Origin: a virus
Direction: 5' to 3' (one strand)
Length of the DNA: 64,000 nt
IMG/VR virus record: IMGVR_UViG_3300035661_000053
Location: 1 to 64,000 of that record
Numbering within the stretch: position 1 is the first letter of the stretch; each line of letters opens with the position of its first letter. Shown piece by piece: positions 40,456-49,611 of this stretch. Position numbers and translations under genes: made by a program. Under the pieces are notes generated by a model. That model saw nothing but the letters and a program-made list of their open reading frames with translations. It was not told the DNA's origin and made no database searches.

Positions 40456-42431
40456 GACATGCCGATATTCGGCTCGACCTTGAATTTTATGTTTTTAATA
40501 ATGTGTGACAGGGACGTTTCCATTTCCTTCTTTATGATAGGAACGAAACCTTCCGCCTTGTCCTCGTCTACCTCAAGCAAAAGCTCATCATGTATCTGAA
40601 GAACGATTCTACAGCTATCTCCCTGGCATATTTGTTGCCAAATATTTATCATGGATTGCTTAACCAAGTCACCCGCGGAGCCTTGAATAACAGTAGATAC
40701 TGCGGCGTTCTTCGCGTTGTTATGCCGCCACCAGTTTCCCCTGTCCATATCCCGAATGCCCATAGATAATAGACAGCGTCTTCTGCCGAGTATTGTGCAT
40801 ACCCAACCTGTTCTTATAGCGCTCGAATGCACGCGTTCAACAAAAGCACCCACGACCTTCAATTCTTCTTTCCAAGCCCTCACCAGTTTCTCCGCGAGGT
40901 CTTCTGCTATTCGAAGCTTGCGAGCAAAAGTCTTGTACCACATACCATACAACAAGCTAAAATTGGATTCCTTCGCTTTCCACCTTTCAATAGGTATACC
41001 AATTCTGGCAGTCATATTGTCAGCCATTCGCTGATGCACATCGCGATCATTGTTATACGCATCCAGAAGAAAAGGGTCGTTTGAATACGCGCCCATCATT
41101 CTCAATTCCAGCTGGCTTTCATCAGCACCTATGAATACTTTGCCGGGCATTGGAATGAAAATAGATCGCATGTCAATGAAATAAGGCTTAAGAATAGCTT
41201 TTAATTGCGCCTGTCTTTTCGGGGACTGTTTTGCAATTATATCTTTTACTTCTTTCTCCGTAATAAATAAAGCCTTTGTTTTTAGAAGACCTAATTTTAT
41301 AAGCTTTCGTGTTATGAGTATCAACATTGGAGTAGGGTCACGGGGCTGATTTTGCATATTAGGGTGGGTGCTTGAAAGTCTCCCGGTTCTGGTGCCTATT
41401 TGATTGAAATTGTACCCGGTGAGAACAAAAATACCTTTATCAACCTCTACTATCTGATCTTCAATGCCTTGAATGAAAGTGCTGTTTAGCGTCATTAAGC
41501 TACGCCTGTGCAGTATCAGTTCTATAATCAAGCCACCCTGCTTCTCCTGAAGCTCATCAAGAGCATCCTCATCAAGAGTGTAGTTTCCTTCCGCGGTCAT
41601 TCCTTTTTTCTCCGCCTGCTTAATCATGAATTCAGTTGGCTTTTTTCTTTTTATTTTGTAGCCGTGGCGAGATAAAGCATCTCCCAGTTGCTTCTGTGAA
41701 TCAAAATTTATTTCCCCTAAAATATCCGTGAGTTTGGTTGTTATAATGTCTATCTCATCAAAAAGATTTCGTGCGAACGCATCATACAAAGGTTTATCTA
41801 TTCGTATATAATTCCTCTCTACATTCATGTCCCGCATAACCTCCATGAGCGGAAGATCATGCTTATAATAAAGGTCTTTCACCCTCGGTAACTTGTCAAG
41901 CTTTGATTGGAGATCAAGATAGAGCTTCATTGTATTTATAGCGTCATCCTCACCATACTGGGAGAATACTGCAAACCCAGCCTTCTCAGCCTCCTTATAC
42001 TTTACAGTGTCCTCCTTGCCGTATTCATCTATCATTATAGATTTTAGCCCATGTAAGCGCTCCGTGTTTATAGCGTGGTGAGCAAGTATGGTGTCCTCAA
42101 CCTTATCAATAGGAATATTTATGCCAATTTTCTTCAAAACGCTTGTGTCAAATATAGCGTTATGAAAAACAACTTTTTCTGACCTCTGGATTAATTTTTC
42201 CAGAACAGCATTAGCCGCATTATAAGGGAGATTCCGGTACTCAGTCTTTTCTATCATGTTGAATTCATGACTAACAGGTACATAACAAGCGATAAGTTTA
42301 CCACTTTTGGCTTTATAGCATATTGACCAACCTTTTGGCAACATATTGGGGTGGGTTTCGAAATCGAGACTAAAGACTGACGGCACCTTTGCCGCGAAAT
42401 CCCGCAAGTCTGTCATAGATTGTATAAGCAT
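40437..42431 (-). CDS. Family A DNA polymerase with 3'-5' exonuclease (664 aa)
   Basis: The N-terminal exonuclease has its first motif at SLDFETHPNM (D23, E25) and continues with KVVFHNAIFD and TILAHHAIN. The polymerase has motif A FIGADESQLELRMMGAYSND, in which Glu replaces the usual Tyr after the catalytic Asp. It has the O-helix region WKAKESNFSLLYGMWY and motif C RIVLQIHDELLLEV with the catalytic His-Asp. No 5' nuclease domain is present. This is the phage replicative polymerase. An alternative in-frame start (MTDLRDF) exists five codons later. Confidence 0.92.
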   Translation of the reverse strand: MLIQSMTDLRDFAAKVPSVFSLDFETHPNMLPKGWSICYKAKSGKLIACYVPVSHEFNMIEKTEYRNLPYNAANAVLEKLIQRSEKVVFHNAIFDTSVLKKIGINIPIDKVEDTILAHHAINTERLHGLKSIMIDEYGKEDTVKYKEAEKAGFAVFSQYGEDDAINTMKLYLDLQSKLDKLPRVKDLYYKHDLPLMEVMRDMNVERNYIRIDKPLYDAFARNLFDEIDIITTKLTDILGEINFDSQKQLGDALSRHGYKIKRKKPTEFMIKQAEKKGMTAEGNYTLDEDALDELQEKQGGLIIELILHRRSLMTLNSTFIQGIEDQIVEVDKGIFVLTGYNFNQIGTRTGRLSSTHPNMQNQPRDPTPMLILITRKLIKLGLLKTKALFITEKEVKDIIAKQSPKRQAQLKAILKPYFIDMRSIFIPMPGKVFIGADESQLELRMMGAYSNDPFLLDAYNNDRDVHQRMADNMTARIGIPIERWKAKESNFSLLYGMWYKTFARKLRIAEDLAEKLVRAWKEELKVVGAFVERVHSSAIRTGWVCTILGRRRCLLSMGIRDMDRGNWWRHNNAKNAAVSTVIQGSAGDLVKQSMINIWQQICQGDSCRIVLQIHDELLLEVDEDKAEGFVPIIKKEMETSLSHIIKNIKFKVEPNIGMSWREVH

Positions 42432-42496
42432 AAAAATTCTCCAAAATTTTGCAATGAATGCTATAATATAAATAATTTTTTTCTATATAAAAATAC

Positions 42497-43480
42497 TCAA
42501 ACAATACTTTTATACAGCGTAACGCCTTCCAATACGTGAGCTAATGTCTTAGCTGTGGGTATCTTAGCGGGGTCTTGATAATCATACCGGGCACGCCATA
42601 TAAGGGGCACCTGCTTTGAAAGCCTCGTGTATATTCTCTTCTCCATATCTATACCCGCTTGATCGTTGTCTCCCATGAGTATTAATTGCGCGAATTTTTT
42701 TCTCATGGCAGACACTTGATGTAAGCCCACATTGCTGCCGAAACAACCAACAACAGAAAACCTTTCAAGTAATTTTAATTGCTTCAGGAACATGTAGATG
42801 CGAAGGGCATCATACATACCTTCCACAACAATAGCTGTCTTTGCTTTACTCAGCCAACCCAGATATAAATAAGACTCAGTATTGAAGTTATTCGCATACT
42901 TTGGGAGTCTCCCATCAATATAATGTGACACGTACCCAACAAGTTTACCATTATCAATTTGAGGAAAAACCGTTTGCTTATTCTTCATGTCATAGAGCAA
43001 ATTCGCGTCAACAAGAATATCCTTAGTTAAGCCCCTCTTGTTTAAGTTATAGTCTAAGAACTCTTTACTATTGGCATCAAAGTGCTTCACAGCTTCTTCA
43101 ATAGACTCAGTCCTCGTTTCATCCGGTGCAACATCTATTCTTTCATTGTATCTCGGAAAAACAACCTTGAAGGAATTCTGTATTTGATAGGGATTACCAA
43201 TAGTCTTTACAAGGCCCTCTTTTTGAAGTTCGAGCATAAAAGCAACGAACGTTCTGAAAGAGCGTTTACAAGTAAAGCAATGTGCCTTGAAACCCTCATC
43301 TGTCATCTTGATTCCGAAAGAGGGCTTCGAGTCAATAGAGTTCCTGTGACCGCTTACCGGGGCAAAAGGGCACCCGAACATGATATTCCCGGAAGAAGAG
43401 CGTGTAGTGCCTATTCTGATGCCAACACCCCTCAAATATTCAAGTATTTGAGACTGCAAAGCCTCATTATTGTCAATCAT
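42497..43480 (-). CDS. DnaG-like primase (zinc finger + Toprim, 327 aa)
   Basis: The N-terminal zinc finger is formed by C37, H45, C68 and C71 (FGCPFAPVSGHRN ... HCFTCKRSF). The Toprim domain has the glutamate motif AIVVEGMYDALRIY and the Asp-x-Asp motif LILMGDNDQAG. No helicase domain is fused; the helicase is encoded next door. It synthesises RNA primers for the polymerase. The stop is followed by about 65 bp before the polymerase. Confidence 0.88.
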   Translation of the reverse strand: MIDNNEALQSQILEYLRGVGIRIGTTRSSSGNIMFGCPFAPVSGHRNSIDSKPSFGIKMTDEGFKAHCFTCKRSFRTFVAFMLELQKEGLVKTIGNPYQIQNSFKVVFPRYNERIDVAPDETRTESIEEAVKHFDANSKEFLDYNLNKRGLTKDILVDANLLYDMKNKQTVFPQIDNGKLVGYVSHYIDGRLPKYANNFNTESYLYLGWLSKAKTAIVVEGMYDALRIYMFLKQLKLLERFSVVGCFGSNVGLHQVSAMRKKFAQLILMGDNDQAGIDMEKRIYTRLSKQVPLIWRARYDYQDPAKIPTAKTLAHVLEGVTLYKSIV

Positions 43481-43595
43481 GGGAAACTAAACTCCTTTTT
43501 GCTGACCTTGTAGATTCCACAATAGCAAAGCAACCTTCTTCCTTGAAATGCTTCCGCTTCATATTCCCATCACAATAAAAAGCTGACTCACCCAT
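43473..43595 (-). CDS. Small protein (40 aa)
   Basis: The ATG at 43595 is preceded by a strong GGAGGATAGCTTTA ribosome-binding site and overlaps the helicase stop by 8 bp. The product starts MGESAFYCDGNMKRKHFKEE, with C8, C23 and His residues suggesting possible metal binding. It overlaps the primase start by 8 bp. Longer in-frame starts within the helicase gene are unlikely. Confidence 0.6.
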   Translation of the reverse strand: MGESAFYCDGNMKRKHFKEEGCFAIVESTRSAKRSLVSHD

Positions 43596-44823
43596 TAAAG
43601 CTATCCTCCGTGTACTGTCCACCCTCATTTTCTGGAATCTCTTCAAAATTCCAGTTCTCGAAGTCCCAAACGTTAAGACCCTTCGCCCCATTACGCGCCA
43701 TTCTTGTCTTTAGAAATTCAAAACCCATCAAAGGTGGAACATTCATAAGCATGGCCTGACTCTGATAAATCTTGAGTAAAATGTCAACGTCCTGCCGGAC
43801 AGATTTTGCATAAGCAATATCCCCATCAGCGTTAAACTGAAAGGTTCCTATGAAGGGCGTTTTATACTTCTTTGTTAACGCTTGTATTTTTCGTGAAGCA
43901 ATCATAGTATCCTTGAATAAATCCTTCCCTGTCTCTACTGACAGATAAACACCGTCTATGAAGACAGCCGCAGGCTCAAGCCTGATCATTTCGAGCTCAA
44001 TGTCATCAATACTTTTCCCCGCCCCGGATATAACATGAACCTTGCCCATTTGCGTGTACAAGCTTGACAGTTGCCTAAGCCTGCTCTCCTCCTCAGCATT
44101 GAGCCTGCCTTCACGATACTTTGTCGCGGAAAATTCCCCCACAATAGAATCACACCTTGTACTTATATCCTCAACGGACATTTCGTTTGTAACAATAAGA
44201 ATACACCCGTCTACTTGTGCCGCATAATTCATAGCTACACGCAGAAAGAAATACGTCTTACCTACACCTGAAGTACCTATGATGCCTATGTATTCCGTGC
44301 GTATACCCCCAACAACCTTGTCGAAGAACTCAAAGCCTGTTTGCACGCCTATAACACCTTCATTCGCCTTCGTGCGTTCATACAGGGCTATCCGTTCTTC
44401 CAGGGAAGCGTCTACCGTTTCCGAATCAGCCATTTGAACCTCGGATAGACCTATCCTTAAATCCTGAAGACTTTTCTCCGCCTTTGCAAGGTCCATGCTG
44501 AAAAGCTGATTCTGCATGGTTGCTAGATATGTAGTGAACAGTTGATATTTTCTGCGCCCGTATAACTCGTCAATGTAGTATGACAAAGCATCCTGTGGGC
44601 GGGTGAGTTTTAATTGTGGAAACTTTAGGGAAAGAGCTGTTTTAGAAGGAAGTTCACCTTTTGATTTCTTATAGTAATCAAGGATAAAAGTATAAGCGAG
44701 TCTTTCTTCGCCCTCTAGTAAATCTACGGGTACCTTTTTTATTGCCTGTGTGAATTCCTCTTTTGTTGATGCTAATATTCCACCTAAAAATTCATTGTCA
44801 ATGTTTTGTGAAATTTCTGCCAT
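43588..44823 (-). CDS. DnaB-like replicative helicase (411 aa)
   Basis: The N-terminal 150 residues form the helical domain typical of DnaB. The RecA-like core has Walker A IIGTSGVGKTYFFLR (183-190 region), Walker B PAAVFIDGVYL, and a helicase-loop segment TPFIGTFQFNADGD. It unwinds the fork together with the primase next to it and is probably loaded by the DnaC-like protein at 46032-46631. Confidence 0.85.
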   Translation of the reverse strand: MAEISQNIDNEFLGGILASTKEEFTQAIKKVPVDLLEGEERLAYTFILDYYKKSKGELPSKTALSLKFPQLKLTRPQDALSYYIDELYGRRKYQLFTTYLATMQNQLFSMDLAKAEKSLQDLRIGLSEVQMADSETVDASLEERIALYERTKANEGVIGVQTGFEFFDKVVGGIRTEYIGIIGTSGVGKTYFFLRVAMNYAAQVDGCILIVTNEMSVEDISTRCDSIVGEFSATKYREGRLNAEEESRLRQLSSLYTQMGKVHVISGAGKSIDDIELEMIRLEPAAVFIDGVYLSVETGKDLFKDTMIASRKIQALTKKYKTPFIGTFQFNADGDIAYAKSVRQDVDILLKIYQSQAMLMNVPPLMGFEFLKTRMARNGAKGLNVWDFENWNFEEIPENEGGQYTEDSFNG

Positions 44824-44831
44824 GATAACCC

Positions 44832-45260
44832 TTACATGAAATATTTTTTGAAATCATCGTCAAGCAAGATAGCCTGCCTACAGATGTACCGTTTCTCTAA
44901 CGTTGTGAAATGCATCGAAGGATTCGTAACCAAAAGCCATTTCTTCAGCATGTCTTCCGAGCTCATAAAAAGAACATCGAAGGGCAGACCGAAGGTATCA
45001 TTTATAATTTCTTTTATCTTGCTCGCATGATCATTGCACACAATAACAACACGGTCAATATTCCCATTCGTTAAATGACCCTTCAAAGTATTGAAGACTG
45101 TGTGCGCGTGCTTAGATAATTCAAGCGTTGTCTTTTTCCAGAATAACCACTTTTTAGTGGTTGCGCGTATGAAAAGAGCATCAGCATCAATGCTAATCAC
45201 CAAAAGTTCTGGCCAGACGTCCTGTGACAAATCATTGTTACGCATCATTCGACCCGTCAT
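44832..45260 (-). CDS. Hypothetical protein (142 aa)
   Basis: Unrecognised. It has an alpha/beta pattern (PELLVISIDADALFIRATT, DRVVIVCNDHASKIKEII) with a C-terminal basic helix. ATG codons at 45260, 45248 and 45245 are all possible starts, overlapping the previous gene by up to 23 bp. The location directly before dnaB suggests a replication role. Confidence 0.55.
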   Translation of the reverse strand: MTGRMMRNNDLSQDVWPELLVISIDADALFIRATTKKWLFWKKTTLELSKHAHTVFNTLKGHLTNGNIDRVVIVCNDHASKIKEIINDTFGLPFDVLFMSSEDMLKKWLLVTNPSMHFTTLEKRYICRQAILLDDDFKKYFM

Positions 45261-45543
45261 AATGAAATATGCTATTTTGGCTATAACGGGGGAACAAAAG
45301 AGGTTCGTCTTTTACAAGACCAAATAAAACCCTTGATGAACCCAGCTGCACCAAGTTAAGGGTAACCCGAAAGGGATTCGCATTAGAAATTCTGGCAGAC
45401 AAGAAAACATTGTTCTTTACCGCGTCCCGGATAATATCCGTGAAGCGTATCTTTGTGAGGTTATCATTAAATAAAAGAATGATCTCCGTGTTGTTGTCCT
45501 GCAAGTGTTGAACCACACCTTGCACGCCCATTGTCTGTTTCAT
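45238..45543 (-). CDS. Hypothetical protein (101 aa)
   Basis: Unrecognised. A beta-rich pattern (NTEIILLFNDNLTKIRF, VFLSARISNANPFRVTLNLVQLG) with no motif. It overlaps both neighbours by a few bases, consistent with a tightly packed replication operon. Confidence 0.55.
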   Translation of the reverse strand: MKQTMGVQGVVQHLQDNNTEIILLFNDNLTKIRFTDIIRDAVKNNVFLSARISNANPFRVTLNLVQLGSSRVLFGLVKDEPLLFPRYSQNSIFHYDGSNDA

Positions 45544-45806
45544 CTCTTTTCTTTCTTTTTTAATCTTTTATTCGCGAAAAAAAGTGCTATACTACCTAAA
45601 AAAGTAGTTCGTAATTCTGATATAATCCGTTCATTCTCAACACCTTTAAGCAAGGTCGCGTAAGCTGTCTGTATGTTATCCCGAACAACAGTCCCCAGGT
45701 AAGCGCCTACCGTTTTTAATAAGCGTGCCTCCAAGTCAAGGATTGCCTGCAAATAGTTGCTGCCTGTTTCTTTTTCCGTTGCCGTTTCTTCAAGCTGTTC
45801 TGCCAT
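45540..45806 (-). CDS. Small helical protein (88 aa)
   Basis: Unrecognised. It starts MAEQLEETATEKETG and ends with a basic stretch (FFANKRLKKKEKR); the centre is helical with a mildly hydrophobic part (TTFLGSIALFFAN) that could touch a membrane or another protein. Its first 91 bp overlap the 3' end of the 117-aa gene in another frame. Confidence 0.5.
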   Translation of the reverse strand: MAEQLEETATEKETGSNYLQAILDLEARLLKTVGAYLGTVVRDNIQTAYATLLKGVENERIISELRTTFLGSIALFFANKRLKKKEKR

Positions 45807-46069
45807 GTTATAACCCAATCAAATTCGTCTATTAAAATATCACTAAAAATATGGGTGCAAATAATTATATAACCCTTATGATAAAAAGAACCTCTATGTC
45901 TCTTGACACCTAAACGTTTCATTTCACGTATGAAAGAAACGAGTTCATTTGCCGGACTCACGAGAAGGATAGCATTGCCTTTTCTACAGAGGTTAAGAAC
46001 CTCAAGTGTTCTTTCCTCAACGTCGCTACAGTCAATTTCTCTTTCTAATTTCATCAACCTTCTCATCAC
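45716..46069 (-). CDS. Hypothetical protein (117 aa)
   Basis: Residues 1-80 look like a compact alpha/beta domain (GNAILLVSPANELVSFIREMKRLG, KGYIIICTHIFSDILIDEFDWVIT). The last 30 residues are low-complexity and basic and are encoded in the stretch that overlaps the next gene. It overlaps the DnaC-like gene by 38 bp. Unrecognised. Confidence 0.5.
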   Translation of the reverse strand: MMRRLMKLEREIDCSDVEERTLEVLNLCRKGNAILLVSPANELVSFIREMKRLGVKRHRGSFYHKGYIIICTHIFSDILIDEFDWVITWQNSLKKRQRKKKQAATICRQSLTWRHAY

Positions 46070-46631
46070 GTATTATAGAGCTCATATTCTTGCCCTCCAA
46101 ATGATAGATGATGTACTCATTACTTATGAAATTTTGAAGGGATAAACTGTACATATCGCCTATCGTTGAGGTGGAACCATTCGTGCAAATTATGGTTACT
46201 TTTTTATTATTGAACCTGTACCGTAGTAAATTCTCAAATTTTGTCTCAACGAAACCAGATTTTGAGCCCCTATATTCTTGTCCAAAGTCATCAATAACAA
46301 GTATGCGTACTGAACCGAGATACTCAACCCAAAGGACACTATCGTCTTTTCTTGCCTGCGTGTTGAAATAACCTTGCAAAGTCGGGGCATCAATGAAATG
46401 CACATAGGGCTCCTTCAAATCATTCTTGAAGAAATTTAAAATCGCATGGCAAATCCAAGTTTTGCCTACGCGATAATCGCCGTAGATATAATAAGAAAGG
46501 CTATCCTTGTAGAGAGTCTCCTTGCTCAATCTACGAAAGAACCCTACCAATTTCTGGAGGGACGGTGAAGCCTCCTCATGAAGAGTATCAAAGGAGGCAT
46601 CCGCGTATCGCGCGAGCATACCATTAGCCAT
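46032..46631 (-). CDS. DnaC-like AAA+ helicase loader (199 aa)
   Basis: Walker A is YIYGDYRVGKTWICHAIL (GDYRVGKT at 51-58) and Walker B is VRILVIDDFGQEY (DDFG at 114-117), followed by the sensor-1 strand KVTIICTNGS. Length and motif spacing fit DnaC/IstB-type ATPases, which load the replicative helicase. The ATG at 46631 overlaps the stop of the preceding small gene as TAATG. Confidence 0.8.
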   Translation of the reverse strand: MANGMLARYADASFDTLHEEASPSLQKLVGFFRRLSKETLYKDSLSYYIYGDYRVGKTWICHAILNFFKNDLKEPYVHFIDAPTLQGYFNTQARKDDSVLWVEYLGSVRILVIDDFGQEYRGSKSGFVETKFENLLRYRFNNKKVTIICTNGSTSTIGDMYSLSLQNFISNEYIIYHLEGKNMSSIIRDEKVDEIRKRN

Positions 46632-46819
46632 TAGATGTTCTCCTTCACCATGAGAGGAATAATGGAACCAAAAATACAAGCTCGAAGAGCAAGAGCAAGG
46701 CGACCTCCTTCTTGCTCCCCATGTATGCTACTCCTTAATAAGCTTGTGCCCTCCGATTTAAGAAAATCAAAATCAAGGGCATACACCTTAAAAGTTGTCA
46801 CCACTGAATGGTGTTGCAT
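46631..46819 (-). CDS. Small hypothetical protein (62 aa)
   Basis: Unrecognised (MQHHSVVTTFKVYALDFDFL ... IIPLMVKENI). Alpha/beta-like with a charged centre. It is coupled to the DnaC-like gene by a TAATG overlap and follows the RusA-like gene by 16 bp. Confidence 0.55.
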   Translation of the reverse strand: MQHHSVVTTFKVYALDFDFLKSEGTSLLRSSIHGEQEGGRLALALRACIFGSIIPLMVKENI

Positions 46820-46835
46820 TTTGTGACCTTTCTAC

Positions 46836-47258
46836 TTATGCTTGATAGATTGTTACTATTGTTCGTGGTGTTACCTTATCCAGAATGGAAGCATCCACAC
46901 TATACCTTCGTATATTATTGTCGTTCGTGATCAGCCCATTATGCTGAAAAATATCAAAAAGAATTTCGATACTCGCGTCCGAGAGAGGGTTCTCATAACC
47001 AATATCAAAATGCCAATGATAAGTGCGTATGTCTAAAGGAAAAATCTTATGCCGTTCTTTGAGCCTACGAATTTGTTTCTCAACAAGAGTGACATATGAT
47101 CGTGCTTCCTTTCCCAGAACAAAAGAAGACCCGGTGAAAGACCTTTGGTTCTTCATACTTGCCGGGGAGCCATACAAGACAAATCGCAAGATAATATCCT
47201 TATCCGATAAGTTTAGAGCCGGACTCAGAATCGGTTGTGTTAGGTCTTTTATATTCAA
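46836..47258 (-). CDS. RusA-like Holliday junction resolvase (140 aa)
   Basis: The N-terminus has the RusA-type start IILRFVLYGSPASMKNQRSF. The C-terminal half follows the family plan: a beta strand HWHFDIGY, then an Asp-rich SDASIEILFDIFQHNGLITNDNNIRRYSVD, where several acidic residues would bind metal. It resolves branched DNA during recombination and packaging. It overlaps the previous gene by 59 bp. Confidence 0.7.
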   Translation of the reverse strand: MNIKDLTQPILSPALNLSDKDIILRFVLYGSPASMKNQRSFTGSSFVLGKEARSYVTLVEKQIRRLKERHKIFPLDIRTYHWHFDIGYENPLSDASIEILFDIFQHNGLITNDNNIRRYSVDASILDKVTPRTIVTIYQA

Positions 47259-47556
47259 CAGAACTCCTCGTCTTTCTGCTCTTAGTAAAGTAATCGAAAA
47301 AACTCATTCGAAAACCAAAAATAATGGCCATTGTCGGGTACGTGCTGATGATGTTGAAATCATCTTTAATACTCGACCATTTCTTGCATGTTTGATCAAT
47401 GAGATTCTTGCACTCGGACAATGAATACTCGGAGAGCATATTTTTACAAAGAGTGACGTCTTTTATCGTTCGGTTAATTCGTCTGCCGAAATAAAAGTCA
47501 ATTTGCTCCTTATAATAAATAAATAATTCTACAGAAGGGGCGTATTGCTTAGACAT
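47200..47556 (-). CDS. Hypothetical replication-module protein (118 aa)
   Basis: Unrecognised. Helical N-terminus (SVELFIYYKEQIDFYFGRRINRTIKDV) and a central SLSECKNLIDQTCKKWSSI helix; the C-terminus is basic and Ser-rich. It overlaps the RusA-like gene by 59 bp and the first gene of the operon by 8 bp. Confidence 0.55.
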   Translation of the reverse strand: MSKQYAPSVELFIYYKEQIDFYFGRRINRTIKDVTLCKNMLSEYSLSECKNLIDQTCKKWSSIKDDFNIISTYPTMAIIFGFRMSFFDYFTKSRKTRSSVEYKRPNTTDSESGSKLIG

Positions 47557-47878
47557 TTGCTACCTTTCGGGGAATTATTTTCACAGCTGTCTTTTTGTTT
47601 TTAAAGTAGGCTTGTTCCTTGCCATTTACTTTGATGATACACTTTTCCAAAAGTGCATCGAACATCTCTTTCGTGCCGCCTTTCGCGATAAAATCCTTCT
47701 CGAGTTGCTCTTTAACAGCTGGCAAACCCTTTTGGAAGAACATTTGGTACGTCGCGTCCTTACTGTGAAGGATTCGTGCACCTAATTCCACGATAGCCAG
47801 AACTATCTCACCATTTACCTTTTTGGGTATCGTGATAGTCCTTTTTATAGTCATAGTATCCTGATATACTACAGGCAT
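47549..47878 (-). CDS. First gene of the replication operon, hypothetical (109 aa)
   Basis: Unrecognised basic alpha/beta protein (MTIKRTITIPKKVNGEIVLAIVELGARIL; KKTAVKIIPRKVANV). A good ribosome-binding site (AAGGAG) lies 8 bp before the ATG, and the best promoter of the window lies 40-70 bp upstream. As the first early-type gene it may be a DNA-binding regulator, but no motif shows this. Confidence 0.65.
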   Translation of the reverse strand: MPVVYQDTMTIKRTITIPKKVNGEIVLAIVELGARILHSKDATYQMFFQKGLPAVKEQLEKDFIAKGGTKEMFDALLEKCIIKVNGKEQAYFKNKKTAVKIIPRKVANV

Positions 47879-47916
47879 TTTGAGACTCCTTTTTAAGTGA
47901 TTGAATTTTGTGGGAA

Positions 47917-47947
47917 CAAATATACGAGTTTTTATATAAAAAACAAA
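47917..47947 (-). promoter_or_regulatory. Bacteroidota-type promoter of the replication operon
   Basis: Minus-strand TTTG (47944-47947), 19 nt of AT-rich spacer, then TATATTTG (47917-47924). This matches the -33 TTTG / -7 TAnnTTTG pattern of the Bacteroidota primary sigma factor. It lies 40 bp upstream of the first replication gene, in the 120-bp gap that follows the head module. Confidence 0.75.
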
Positions 47948-48000
47948 ATTATTTTATATAATTTTTTAACAGCCTATAGAGCCATTATAAACGTATTTTG

Positions 48001-48429
48001 TTAGATATTTGAGGTTCTGCTGAAAGCAGAAAGAGACGTGACAAAAAAGTCTATGAACATAGCCATATTGTAATTGTTTACAAGTTGAACATTGCTATCA
48101 ACATAGTCTATCTCACTGATAGAGTAAGAGACACCACCAAGAACAATCTTGTCCTTTAATTTTGGAATATCGTGATCATTGAACATTAAAGCTGGACAGA
48201 CAATATGCGTCTCATGCTTTGTCCGCAAGTATCCAAAAATAGATAGATACCCTTCTACCTCCACCAAACCCCGGATAGGGAAGCTATGCTCAACAGAATG
48301 CACGCCATTCACCGCGCTGAAATAAACGGCATCATGGCCTTCATTCTTTATAAGGCTTATAACGTCTTGCTGGGCGAGGGACATTGTTTTTGCATCCGAA
48401 GTACGCAGAAGGATATTATCTAATCTCAT
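48001..48429 (-). CDS. Hypothetical virion protein, last of the head module (142 aa)
   Basis: Unrecognised. A mixed alpha/beta composition with a repeated beta-type pattern (VEVEGYLSIFGYLRTKHETHIVCPALMF, DKIVLGGVSYSISEIDYV) suggests a small capsid or head-completion protein. The position at the 3' end of the capsid gene cluster supports this. The start overlaps the previous gene by 4 bp. Confidence 0.5.
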   Translation of the reverse strand: MRLDNILLRTSDAKTMSLAQQDVISLIKNEGHDAVYFSAVNGVHSVEHSFPIRGLVEVEGYLSIFGYLRTKHETHIVCPALMFNDHDIPKLKDKIVLGGVSYSISEIDYVDSNVQLVNNYNMAMFIDFFVTSLSAFSRTSNI

Positions 48430-49190
48430 ATACTTATCGACTTCTTTACGCTTGATTGCACGCCGTTGTAATTTTCAACGATCACGTTGTACCCGTAAGT
48501 CTTACCTGGAGTAACATTTGCATCAATAAATTCCGTCTGTGATAAATCCGTTTCGCTTGCAAACAAGTTAACAGTATCGTCGACAATTTTTTGAATATAT
48601 AATGCAGAAAAATCGGGGAAGAAACCAAGCAGCAATGTTAGCGTTATTGTGTGCGCAGTAGCGTCATAAGCGAGACTAAAATTAATCTTGCCTTTATCAG
48701 GGGCTTTATTGAATTCATAAGGCTCATTTGCACCAGTCCTATCATCCTTCTTGAACATGACAGACTGTGTTACGTTAGACACCGCGAGATCATCACCAGA
48801 GTCATCAATTAATTTTGACAAGGTTACTGTTAGGTACCTCGCGATATTAACCCATTCTGATGGTGGCAACCTTTCGATGTTAGCCTCACGCATGTTATAC
48901 TTGGCATAGCGAGCAGAGTTGATAGAAAGAACAGTAGCAAGCTCAATCCGTGCATGAAGCAAGATAATTATTTGCTGTATGGCATTGCACATTTCAATAC
49001 TTGGTATCTTTCCTTTATAAACTGTAGCAAGTGACATTGTCAGCTCGTTAAGCAATTCATCATCAGACCAAACCTGAAGAGACGTGTCAGGTACAAGGGA
49101 ACCCTCAATCGCGCCGGGCTTTGTAGGATTATCACCTATTTTTTGCCGCAGGAGATCAACAAGCTTTTCTGATATTGTTTGCGTTGCCAT
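48426..49190 (-). CDS. Probable head-tail connector / head protein (254 aa)
   Basis: Residues 1-120 are helical (KLVDLLRQKIGDN, CNAIQQIIILLHARIELATVL). The C-terminal 100 residues are beta-rich and resemble an Ig-like or fibronectin type III module (FIDANVTPGKTYGYNVIVENYNGVQSSVKKSI). A helical adaptor with a surface domain fits a connector or decoration protein downstream of the major capsid protein. Assignment by position and shape only. Confidence 0.5.
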   Translation of the reverse strand: MATQTISEKLVDLLRQKIGDNPTKPGAIEGSLVPDTSLQVWSDDELLNELTMSLATVYKGKIPSIEMCNAIQQIIILLHARIELATVLSINSARYAKYNMREANIERLPPSEWVNIARYLTVTLSKLIDDSGDDLAVSNVTQSVMFKKDDRTGANEPYEFNKAPDKGKINFSLAYDATAHTITLTLLLGFFPDFSALYIQKIVDDTVNLFASETDLSQTEFIDANVTPGKTYGYNVIVENYNGVQSSVKKSISI

Positions 49191-49564
49191 TATAGCGCGT
49201 CGCCTGATTCTCTAAGAATCCTCGCGAGTGACTGTGGTACCTTGTGAATTTTTTTCTCATGCAAGAAGCGAACGACACCCGCATAAAAATGACGGCCAAC
49301 ATCTTTTTTCATGAGAATAGCTTCCATAGGTTCTCCGTCTGTGAAATCGTCCACGGAAGCTTCCTGGACATCAGGAATCTTATCTTGTTTAGATTCAATA
49401 ACAGTTGCTACTTCTGGGGTGACAACCTCCTCTGAAACAGCGTCTTCTTGTACTTCAGGAGCATCGTCCTGAGTGGTAAGAGTTCCGTCTTCCAGCTGAA
49501 CATCATCGGTAAGTTCTTTTCCCACGGCGTATTTCCCGTCTTTTCCATTCTTATCTTTACCCAT
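49190..49564 (-). CDS. Acidic, probably disordered head-module protein (124 aa)
   Basis: The first 80 residues are rich in Asp, Glu, Val and Pro (LTTQDDAPEVQEDAVSEE) and probably disordered. The last 45 residues are a compact, basic helical part (HFYAGVVRFLHEKKIHKVPQSLARILRESG). It is the first gene after the terminator beyond the major capsid protein, and its stop shares one base with the next start. Function unknown. Confidence 0.55.
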   Translation of the reverse strand: MGKDKNGKDGKYAVGKELTDDVQLEDGTLTTQDDAPEVQEDAVSEEVVTPEVATVIESKQDKIPDVQEASVDDFTDGEPMEAILMKKDVGRHFYAGVVRFLHEKKIHKVPQSLARILRESGDAL

Positions 49565-49611
49565 TGTGGTAATCCTTTATGTTATTCTTGTAATAAAAAT
49601 ATTGTGTTAAA

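Noticed and set aside
43473-43691. 72-aa version of the small gene after dnaB
   Set aside because: The extra N-terminus overlaps the helicase gene by about 100 bp; the ATG at 43595 has a strong GGAGG site and minimal overlap.
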